In this document: positions 1 to 5,472 of the stretch, one piece after another
How the letters are laid out: each line of letters opens with the position of its first letter
How positions within the stretch are numbered: the stretch's first letter is position 1
Program-made: the position numbers and the translations under genes
Assembly (NCBI GenBank): GCA_944363655.1
Contig: CALVUU010000006.1
Span: 1 to 6,577 of the forward strand
Reading direction: 5' to 3'
Length of the DNA: 6,577 bases
Origin: an uncultured Bacilli bacterium
GTDB taxonomy: Bacteria; Bacillota_I; Bacilli_A; RF39; UBA660
Notes under the pieces: model-generated
What the model was told of the DNA's origin: nothing
What the model saw: only the letters and a program-made list of their open reading frames with translations
Databases searched by the model: none

Positions 1-1184
1 TCATTAGAATCCATTTGATAACCTGCTGTATTATAATAAACTAGTAAATCTCCTCTTTCTGGAATGACATAGAATTTTATTTTTCTCCATGTTAGCATAT
101 CTTGTTCTAAACATAAATTACCAGCAATACTCGCAAAAACGACCTTTTTCTGTCTAACACTTTTAGGAATAAGTTTAGGTTCTATAAGATAATCACTATT
201 AAACCATTGCTCTGACAAACAATTTATATTACCATTTGTAACAAGTATATTTTCACCATTACTTAATTGTTTTAAATACTGTACTTCATATATACTTACA
301 CCTACATTTTTTAGTAAACTTCTTCCTGGCTCGACAATAATTTCTATTCCTTTATCATTCAATTTTTTATATACATTTTTCAAGATATAATCTAATGCAT
401 TTTCATCAGCTACTTCACTATAATAAGGATAATAATCGTTAATAAAATGTTTTTTAAAATACATTACTTTGTTATTATTTTTTAAAAAATTATTATAATC
501 TTCTTTAGAACAATAATTTGTTGGGATACCTCCACCTATATCAATAAATTTGATTTTGATTTTCTTATGTTCAACAAATTCAAGTATTTCATTTATTGCA
601 CCTATCCTATCATCTAATGAATAATTATTAATATGAAATGAAAAACCCTCAAGTTGGATTAAACTATTAGAAATAATATCTAAGCACAAATCAAGTTGAT
701 TTAAATTTATGCCAAATCTACTTATTTTCCCTAATAAATCAGAAATTCTCAAAAGAACTTTTGCAGGTTTATTAATTTCTTTTATTAGCTTTAATTCTTC
801 AATATCATCAACAGATATTATTACATTATTCTTAATTGAGTTGTTTAAATAATCCTTATCTTTTGCTGGACCAGAAGCAATTATTTTTTTTGTATATTTT
901 AATGCATCAATTAATTCATAATTACTTGACACTTCAATGCCACAATTTTGCTCTGAAGCATATTTTAGTAAAGCATAGCTTTTGTTACATTTACATGAAA
1001 AAAAGATATTTTCATGCGAGAAATAGTGCGTAAAAATATCTTTAAATTTATTAATATTACTAACAAATTGGCCAATAAAAATAACATTGGCTGGAAAGTC
1101 AAAAAGGGCAAACAAATTATACGCATCAGCTAAACATTCTAAATGTTCACAGTTTTCAGCTTCAACTTTAGAATAATTAACCAT
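1..1184 (-). CDS. Fold-type III PLP-dependent decarboxylase, Y4yA-like (C-terminus off the left edge)
   Basis: I translated this open frame by hand; it gives 394 residues with no stop before the window edge. It belongs to the ornithine/diaminopimelate/arginine decarboxylase family 2 (alanine racemase-like barrel plus beta domain), cytosolic PLP enzymes acting on amino acids. Visible landmarks: the PLP-lysine strand FFSCKCNK with K65; GIEVSS near 82-87; GPAK at 105-108; RFGI at 156-159; the barrel histidine in FHINN (H184); phosphate-binding GGG at 217-219; EPGR at 285-288; the active-site cysteine in LCLEQD (C358); and NTAGYQMD at 385-392. The GPAK and NTAGYQMD segments and the N-terminal layout recall Y4yA-family enzymes rather than LysA or SpeA. 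The substrate cannot be read from sequence. Start ATG at 1184 follows AGGAG by 11 bases, a slightly long spacing. Few residues should be missing at the C-terminus. It has its own promoter, so it need not depend on the KAP gene upstream. Confidence 0.87.
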   Translation of the reverse strand, partial: MVNYSKVEAENCEHLECLADAYNLFALFDFPANVIFIGQFVSNINKFKDIFTHYFSHENIFFSCKCNKSYALLKYASEQNCGIEVSSNYELIDALKYTKKIIASGPAKDKDYLNNSIKNNVIISVDDIEELKLIKEINKPAKVLLRISDLLGKISRFGINLNQLDLCLDIISNSLIQLEGFSFHINNYSLDDRIGAINEILEFVEHKKIKIKFIDIGGGIPTNYCSKEDYNNFLKNNNKVMYFKKHFINDYYPYYSEVADENALDYILKNVYKKLNDKGIEIIVEPGRSLLKNVGVSIYEVQYLKQLSNGENILVTNGNINCLSEQWFNSDYLIEPKLIPKSVRQKKVVFASIAGNLCLEQDMLTWRKIKFYVIPERGDLLVYYNTAGYQMDSN

Positions 1185-1203
1185 ATAGCCAAGCTCTCCT
1201 TTC

Positions 1204-1232
1204 AACATTTGTTATGTATTTTACCAAATGTT
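1204..1232. repeat. Perfect 8-bp inverted repeat over the decarboxylase promoter, candidate operator
   Basis: Plus-strand AACATTTG (1204-1211) is matched by CAAATGTT (1225-1232), with 13 bases between. The arm centres are 21 bp apart, two helical turns. The repeat brackets the -10 box (1218-1223), and one arm ends at the predicted transcription start. This is the geometry expected of a dimeric repressor site. The low-GC context raises the chance of coincidence. No regulator gene is in the window. Confidence 0.4.
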
Positions 1233-1247
1233 TTACAAATTAGTCAA
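1218..1247 (-). promoter_or_regulatory. Sigma-A-type promoter of the PLP decarboxylase gene
   Basis: On the minus strand TTGACT (1247-1242) is followed after 18 bases by TAAAAT (1223-1218), each one mismatch from consensus. Transcription would start near 1211, giving a leader of about 27 bases that contains the AGGAG ribosome site (1200-1196) before the ATG at 1184. The -35 box lies inside the end of the small ORF that follows the KAP gene. Confidence 0.6.
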
Positions 1248-1365
1248 CTGTTTTATGGCAATAACTTAAAACTAAATTTAAAATTTTATTTTCATATTTT
1301 ATATTTGTTTTCTTTTCACACTTAATTATATTATATTTAATCGTGCTTGAAAATACTTTGTTCAT
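1240..1365 (-). CDS. Possible small ORF (41 aa) abutting the KAP NTPase stop
   Basis: The ATG (1365-1363) follows the KAP stop codon with no gap (TAA then ATG, same frame), and the frame stays open for 41 codons to TAA at 1242-1240. The product would begin MNKVFSSTIKYNIIK and end HKTVD, basic and without a membrane segment or recognised domain. There is no good Shine-Dalgarno: only GATGAAAG lies just upstream, inside the end of the KAP gene, so it would rely on termination-coupled reinitiation. It could instead be a former C-terminal extension of the KAP protein cut off by a stop, or a chance open frame in AT-rich DNA. Its 3' end overlaps the -35 box of the decarboxylase promoter, which argues mildly against a coding role. 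Confidence 0.22.
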   Translation of the reverse strand: MNKVFSSTIKYNIIKCEKKTNIKYENKILNLVLSYCHKTVD

Positions 1366-2664
1366 TTAACTTTCATCATCAATTTGAATTCTAGTACCTA
1401 ACATTGAAATTGCTTCAAGAAATGGTGTGACATGAATATTTTTCTCACCATTAATTATCTTTTCATAACATTTAATAATAAGTTGCTTATAATCCTCAGT
1501 TTTACATTGTAATAATTCTTTAATCCATCTTTCCATTTCTGTACCATCTATTGCTTTTGTTAAAAACTGCTCAATTTCCTTTTGACCATTTTTATTCATA
1601 AACTCGCTGTATTTATCAATACTTTTTATTTTCAATGCAACAGCAAAAGGCAACAGCATAGAAGAAACAATATAATTTTCTTCTTTATCAAATCTTGATT
1701 CAAACTCTATATAGTCTCGTAAAATATTATAGAAAAAAATAAATCTGTTGCACTCTCTTAAAGAGAAATTATAATGTTTTAAGATTAAAAAGGAGAAATC
1801 TTCAGGAAAGTATGTTGAATTATCAAAATTCAAAGCATTTTGTACATACTGCTTTATATCCTCACATTCTAAGTTTATAATAAGGTCATAAAATTTATTT
1901 AAATATCTATATCCATCAAAACCCTCACCATAAAATTTCTTAATTGTATATGAAAGCTCACTGTTATTTGTAGATACAATTATTGATATATTAGCATTAT
2001 TATAAAAATGTTTTATGGTTTCTAATAATTTAACAGCAAAGGAAGGATTACATCTATCCAATTCATCTATAATCAATATTAAACGTTTATTTCCTATTAA
2101 AATACTATTAATTAATTTATTGAATGCTGCCTTTTTTTCTTCAATCGTTTGAATAGAATCAGCTATATCTTGAAATGATTTTAAACTTTTTAAATTTTCA
2201 GATTTAATTATTCCTAAAGATGATTTTTCAACAAAATTAATCATACAATCTTTAAATAAATTAAACATATCTTTGTTATTAGTAATATAATCTTTATATT
2301 TTGGAAATTCGTTTAATACATTATAAATAATAGATTCCAATGGATTAATATGATCATCATTTTCCCAGGCATTATAATAAATAATAATGCTATTTTGATT
2401 TAATGTTTTCATCACGTCTATACTTTTTTGTTCAAAAACTTTGCAATCATAGAATTGCTCAATGCTTTTTACAATGTACTCAAATTGTTTAACAAAAAAT
2501 GTTTTACCAGATCCCCACTTACCATCTATTGCAATTATTGCATTATTTTTTTGATTATCTAATATTTTAGCTAACATAACTAATTTCTTGTTGCGACCCA
2601 ATATATTTTTACTAATTGTATCTTTAATATTTTCTGCATTTATTTCTAGATCAAAATTATTCAT
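1366..2664 (-). CDS. KAP family P-loop NTPase, soluble form
   Basis: This 432-residue protein has the marks of the KAP (Kidins220/ARMS-PifA) NTPases of the STAND/AAA+-related ATPases. Walker A is GKWGSGKT at 48-55. The family segment IYYNAWEND lies at 95-103. Walker B is LILIIDELDRC at 195-205 (D200, E201), followed by the NPSFAVKLLETIKHF helix, a sensor-like STNN at 231-234, YLNKFYD at 254-260 and a sensor-2-like SLRECNRF at 301-308. Many KAP proteins carry transmembrane helices inserted in the NTPase domain. None is visible here between Walker A and B, so the protein is probably cytosolic. The family includes PifA, which excludes phage T7 from F-plasmid hosts, and defence-island members; a defence role here is inference. 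Start ATG at 2664 follows AAGGGAG by 7 bases. The gene lies just past a truncated spoVD and is more AT-rich than the PBP genes by eye, which suggests acquisition. Confidence 0.88.
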   Translation of the reverse strand: MNNFDLEINAENIKDTISKNILGRNKKLVMLAKILDNQKNNAIIAIDGKWGSGKTFFVKQFEYIVKSIEQFYDCKVFEQKSIDVMKTLNQNSIIIYYNAWENDDHINPLESIIYNVLNEFPKYKDYITNNKDMFNLFKDCMINFVEKSSLGIIKSENLKSLKSFQDIADSIQTIEEKKAAFNKLINSILIGNKRLILIIDELDRCNPSFAVKLLETIKHFYNNANISIIVSTNNSELSYTIKKFYGEGFDGYRYLNKFYDLIINLECEDIKQYVQNALNFDNSTYFPEDFSFLILKHYNFSLRECNRFIFFYNILRDYIEFESRFDKEENYIVSSMLLPFAVALKIKSIDKYSEFMNKNGQKEIEQFLTKAIDGTEMERWIKELLQCKTEDYKQLIIKCYEKIINGEKNIHVTPFLEAISMLGTRIQIDDES

Positions 2665-2696
2665 ACTAACACTCCCTTAGTTAGTTATTATAACAC
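2665..2696 (-). promoter_or_regulatory. Extended -10 promoter and Shine-Dalgarno hairpin of the KAP NTPase gene
   Basis: An extended -10 box, TGTTATAAT (2695-2687), precedes the KAP start. No convincing -35 box lies at the right distance, as is common for TGn promoters. Transcription from it would start near 2680, giving a leader of only about 16 bases. The ribosome site AAGGGAG sits in the 9-base loop (2679-2671) of a 6-bp inverted repeat, ACTAAC (2685-2680) and GTTAGT (2670-2665), whose second arm touches the ATG. The 5' arm lies upstream of the predicted start site, so this hairpin could form only in read-through transcripts. Confidence 0.5.
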
Positions 2697-2697
2697 G

Positions 2698-2716
2698 AAA
2701 AAAGCACATTTCTGTG
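2698..2716 (-). terminator. Weak terminator-like hairpin upstream of the KAP gene
   Basis: On the minus strand CACA-GAAA-TGTG (2716-2705), a 4-bp stem with a GNRA-type loop, is followed by C and six T residues (2703-2698). It lies between the spoVD fragment and the KAP promoter, where a terminator would make sense, but the stem is too short for a confident call. Confidence 0.2.
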
Positions 2717-2779
2717 TATTTTACTTATATTTCTATAAAACAATTATACTCATACTCCACATCATATTTTTTAGTATAT

Positions 2780-2807
2780 TTACTATTTATTCCTCTAGTA
2801 ATAGTAA
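2780..2807. repeat. Perfect 8-bp inverted repeat just past the spoVD break
   Basis: Plus-strand TTACTATT (2780-2787) pairs with AATAGTAA (2800-2807) across 12 bases. It begins 12 bases beyond the premature stop of the spoVD fragment. No T-run follows the downstream arm, so it is not a standard terminator. It could be a junction scar, a weak RNA hairpin or chance. Confidence 0.35.
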
Positions 2808-2819
2808 GGGTATCATTTA

Positions 2820-4076
2820 TTAGACTACAAGGTGAATTGGAGTAACACTAATTCCTTGTCCAAAAGCAGTTGTTGCTAGTTCAATATTGCCAACTCGTGA
2901 TAACGGAAAGATAGTTCGTTCTCCTTCACCAGTTAAATCAATACCAGTCTTTTGTCCAAATCCAAATAAATCTAAGTATGAAAATAATCTTTCTTTACCT
3001 AACAGCTGCCCCATTTTTACAAAACCAGGGTTACACGAGTTCTGCAAGACCTGTAAAAAGGTTTGATGTCCATGTCCTCCTGCCTTCCAACATTTTATCA
3101 TCGCTGTATCTACTTGAACTGATCCCGTATCTGTAAAAGTATCTTTAAATAAGTCAACTACTCCTTCTTCAACCGCTGCGGCAGTTGTTACAATTTTCTG
3201 AGTTGATCCAGGTTCATAACTAGCCCAAATTGGTAAATTACGTGATAATTCCTCAGTTGTATAATTTTGATAGTTATTAGGATCAAAATTAGGTCTTGAA
3301 CTCATCGCTAAGATTTCCCCTGTTTTAGGATCCATCACCACTGCAAGGGCCATATCTGGATTAAACATATCAACAACATTATCAAGTTCTCTTTCCACTG
3401 ACTTTTGAATATTTATATCAATCGTAAGCTGTAAATCCATGCCATTTTGTGGTTCAATATATAAATCTGTTAAAGCAAGTTTGTTCCCCTTCGCATCACT
3501 AAAGTATTTAATCGCTCCATTTTCGCCTGTTAAATAATCATCATATTGTAATTCTATTCCTGATAACCCTTGATTATCTATTCCCACATACCCTAAAACA
3601 TGAGAAAGCATCTCTCCATAGGGATAATATCTTTTCGATTCTTTAACTAAATAAACGCCATCAAAATTTAAAGCTTCAATCTTATCAGCAATTTCATAAG
3701 ATAATCTTCTTCCCTCTGGATGTACACGTTCAATAGATGTCTCCTTATAAACATGTTCCTTCATTTCATCATAAGTAACACCAAGTATCTCTGCTAATTT
3801 TGTTGTTACCTCTTCTTTATTTTTTATTTGATTAGGAATTAAGACTAAAGAGGTAGTTGTAATATTATCTGCTAAAAGCTCACCATTACGATCAAGAATT
3901 CTCCCTCGTGATGCTTCTATGGGTAAATTTCTACTCCATAAATCACTAGCTAAAGAAGACAATTTTTTATAATCAAAAACCTGCACATAAAATACTCTTA
4001 ATACTATTATTAAGAGTATACTACTAAATATTAATAAAACTATTTTTATCCGCTTATCTATTCCCTTAGTAAACAT
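2820..4076 (-). CDS. spoVD: Truncated SpoVD-type class B penicillin-binding protein
   Basis: Class B PBPs are membrane-anchored D,D-transpeptidases that cross-link peptidoglycan; SpoVD makes the spore cortex. Visible parts: a short cytoplasmic N-terminus, one membrane helix at about 11-28, RGRILDRNG (57-65) opening the dimerisation domain, and the transpeptidase domain from about 240. That domain has the active-site tetrad STQK (291-294, nucleophile S291, K294) and SCN (347-349). The stretch CWKAGGHGHQTF to NSCNPGF, then FGFGQKTGIDL and FGQGISVTPI, is characteristic of SpoVD. The protein ends TPIHLVV at residue 418, whereas SpoVD is about 640 residues. The KTG strand that completes the active site and any PASTA domain are missing, and no remnant was found in the 155 bases before the KAP gene. 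It is therefore probably catalytically dead. STQK is also unusual, since relatives mostly have STFK. Start ATG at 4076 follows a strong AAGGAGG. The spoVD assignment is strong; whether it is expressed is unknown. Confidence 0.85.
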   Translation of the reverse strand: MFTKGIDKRIKIVLLIFSSILLIIVLRVFYVQVFDYKKLSSLASDLWSRNLPIEASRGRILDRNGELLADNITTTSLVLIPNQIKNKEEVTTKLAEILGVTYDEMKEHVYKETSIERVHPEGRRLSYEIADKIEALNFDGVYLVKESKRYYPYGEMLSHVLGYVGIDNQGLSGIELQYDDYLTGENGAIKYFSDAKGNKLALTDLYIEPQNGMDLQLTIDINIQKSVERELDNVVDMFNPDMALAVVMDPKTGEILAMSSRPNFDPNNYQNYTTEELSRNLPIWASYEPGSTQKIVTTAAAVEEGVVDLFKDTFTDTGSVQVDTAMIKCWKAGGHGHQTFLQVLQNSCNPGFVKMGQLLGKERLFSYLDLFGFGQKTGIDLTGEGERTIFPLSRVGNIELATTAFGQGISVTPIHLVV

Positions 4077-4108
4077 AAACTTACTACCTCCTTAGTAGTA
4101 AGTTTATG
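4074..4108 (-). promoter_or_regulatory. Perfect 14-bp hairpin with the spoVD ribosome site in its loop and the ATG in its stem
   Basis: In the transcript CATAAACTTACTAC (4108-4095) pairs perfectly with GTAGTAAGTTTATG (4087-4074). The 7-base loop TAAGGAG (4094-4088) is the Shine-Dalgarno core, and the last three stem bases are the start codon. Such a structure would expose the ribosome site while burying the AUG, so it could control translation. A CATATCAT (4113-4106) resembling sporulation sigma-E/sigma-K -10 boxes overlaps the 5' arm; a transcript starting there would lose part of the hairpin. That second point is speculative. Confidence 0.6.
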
Positions 4109-4142
4109 ATATGACTTTATAATTTAAGACTAGTTTAAACAT

Positions 4143-4697
4143 TCACTTACCTTTATTTTTAAAATACATCTTTTTAGTTATTAATAATTGTTTAACAATA
4201 ACATCATCATTAAAAACTTTTTCTATTCTTTCCTTATCAGTATGAATAAATCCCGCTTTCTTAAACACTTTTATCGCACCAACTCTATCTAATGGAACCA
4301 TATCAGAAAGTTCATTAATATTATTTTTCTCAAAAGCAATTTTTTCTAACTCCATTAAAGCTGGATATGAATAACCTTTGCCTCGAAATTTATCTTGAAT
4401 TAATATCCCCATTTCATGAATATCACTATCTAAATAATAATATATCTCTCCAATTGGTTCAAGTTCATCAGAAGAATAAATATAAGCAAAATATCTATCT
4501 GGTTCTTTATTAATCCAATTATCAAACCATTCCTTCATCTCTTTATCATCTTTAGATATTGTTCCCGTATTCTTATCATAGCCTTTTAAATTAATATCAA
4601 AACCGGCATTATAAGACATTGTTATGGAATCCATCATCCATAGTTGTCTATACTTTAGATCTTCTATAGTAGGAACCTTTAAATAAATATTATTCAT
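4143..4697 (-). CDS. GNAT family N-acetyltransferase
   Basis: The 184-residue product matches a single GNAT domain, which moves an acetyl group from acetyl-CoA to an amine. After an N-terminal LKVPTIEDLKYRQLWMMD segment come a strand near 81-88 (PIGEIYYY), the strand EMGILI (95-100), the acetyl-CoA pyrophosphate loop KFRGKGYS (103-110, matching R/QxxGxG/A) and the motif B helix DRVGAIKVFKKAGF (137-150). The substrate is unknown; it could be a small molecule, peptide or ribosomal protein. I prefer ATG at 4697 because AAGCGAG lies 8 bases upstream. A GTG at 4706 would add three residues but has no ribosome site. It follows the phosphoesterase gene by only 43 bases, so the two are probably co-transcribed. 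The TGA stop is followed by 66 bases before spoVD. Its position between pbpB and spoVD is not part of the usual cell wall cluster, which suggests insertion. Confidence 0.85.
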   Translation of the reverse strand: MNNIYLKVPTIEDLKYRQLWMMDSITMSYNAGFDINLKGYDKNTGTISKDDKEMKEWFDNWINKEPDRYFAYIYSSDELEPIGEIYYYLDSDIHEMGILIQDKFRGKGYSYPALMELEKIAFEKNNINELSDMVPLDRVGAIKVFKKAGFIHTDKERIEKVFNDDVIVKQLLITKKMYFKNKGK

Positions 4698-4740
4698 AAA
4701 CGACACTCGCTTTCTAGAAAAATACTTGATTTACCATTAA

Positions 4741-5271
4741 TTAATTTAATTGGCCTTTTATTTTTTCCATAATTTTATCTAAACTTATTGGTTTAAAATT
4801 AGTGACATCAACACTTAAATTAATATGTTTACTCTCACTATAAATGTTTGTAATATTATCATCATTAATCTTTTTATTATGAATATGTCCATGTAAATTA
4901 ATATATCCATCTGGTATCTTAGTATTTGGTAATGGCACATGAGATAACATTAACTGATATTCATTTAAAATAATTGGTGCGTGTGTCAAAACTTTAAATC
5001 ATAAATTTTCATAAAACTTAACTGGTTTTCTATCGTGATTACCCCGAATTAATATTTTGTTACCATTAAGTCTATTGAAAATGTTTTTAATTTCTTCATC
5101 ACTAGATAAACAAAAGTCTCCCAAATGATAGATAATATCATGATTAGTAACAATGCTATTCCAGTTATTAATTATAGTTTCATTCATTTCCTCAATATTC
5201 TTAAAAGGGCGATTACAATATCTAATAATATTAGTATGATAAAAATGTGTGTCAGAAATAAAATATATCAT
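4741..5271 (-). pseudogene. Calcineurin-like metallophosphoesterase split by an in-frame TGA
   Basis: The frame spans 176 codons, typical of small single-domain metallophosphoesterases that hydrolyse phosphate esters at a two-metal centre. Every family motif is present: SDTHFYH (6-12, with D7, H9), GDF (51-53), GNHD (77-80), SH (H111) and GHIH (128-131). Codon 91 is TGA (5001-4999), in a context reading KFYENL-stop-FKVLTHAP, where glycine would be expected; one GGA-to-TGA change would explain it. The first part (90 residues) carries the D/GD/GNHD half and the second (from 4989 if the TTG there is used) the H/GHxH half, so neither half alone can build the metal centre. The TTG has no ribosome site. 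TGA is not a general sense codon here, as every Trp and Gly in neighbouring genes uses TGG or GGN. Start ATG at 5271 lies 9 bases after AGGGGT. A sequencing error or recent nonsense mutation is likely. Confidence 0.85.
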
Positions 5272-5317
5272 TTACATAGCACCCCTAATTATTTGTCTAA
5301 TAGCCAATCTAAAACAT

Positions 5318-5422
5318 TTATTTTTCTTCTGTTCTGCTATTATAATCTATTTCTAGATCTATATCAATTGTTAATATGATTTTTGGATAATAATCATTAT
5401 AAGTTAATATCACTATGCACAT
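5318..5422 (-). pseudogene. Possible N-terminal remnant of an NRDE/TANGO2-family gene
   Basis: A 34-codon frame starts MCIVILTYNDYYPKII and ends YNSRTEEK. NRDE-family proteins begin with MC followed by a hydrophobic strand, a Y, a YP pair, a second hydrophobic strand, the NRDE motif and then a YxRPT-like segment. The MC, Y, YP, hydrophobic and YNSRT pieces match in order, but the NRDE residues themselves are not conserved and the frame then stops. The ATG is directly preceded by AGGTGA without proper spacing. The strong promoter at 5339-5367 lies inside it, so it is unlikely to be a working gene. The resemblance is from memory and may be coincidence. Confidence 0.22.
5339..5367 (-). promoter_or_regulatory. 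Near-consensus sigma-A promoter for the phosphoesterase-GNAT pair
   Basis: On the minus strand TTGATA (5367-5362) and TATAAT (5344-5339) are separated by exactly 17 bases, the optimal spacing. Transcription would start near 5332, leaving a leader of about 60 bases to the ATG at 5271. The spacer contains the palindrome TAGATCTA. This promoter would let the inserted pair, and spoVD behind it, be transcribed independently of pbpB. Confidence 0.6.
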
Positions 5423-5472
5423 TCACCTAGTTAAAGATGTTTCAAAAGCTTTATCTGTTCCAACCATTAACT

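Noticed and set aside
836..1325. Plus-strand open frames at 836-1033 and 1143-1325
   Set aside because: The first is antisense to the PLP decarboxylase, and the second overlaps its 5' end and promoter region. Their products look like shadow translations rich in F, L, H and Y, without ribosome sites or domains.
2725..2815. Open frame on the minus strand between the spoVD stop and the KAP promoter (reads NDTLTITRGINSKY...)
   Set aside because: It is about 30 codons, with no start codon or ribosome site and no recognisable similarity to PBP or PASTA sequence.
4999..5001. TGA read as Trp (code 4) or Gly (code 25)
   Set aside because: Tryptophans in all neighbouring genes use TGG and glycines use GGN. 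No other internal TGA is needed to make sense of any gene, and the gene content is Bacillota-like.
5125..5379. Plus-strand open frame of 84 codons
   Set aside because: Antisense to the 5' part of the metallophosphoesterase and its promoter. It has no ribosome site, and the composition is typical of a shadow frame.
4138..5428. GTGAATGT present on the minus strand both after pbpB and at the GNAT stop, as possible target-site repeats of the inserted pair
   Set aside because: An 8-base match between two AT-rich spacers is readily expected by chance, and no transposase or terminal inverted repeats accompany it.
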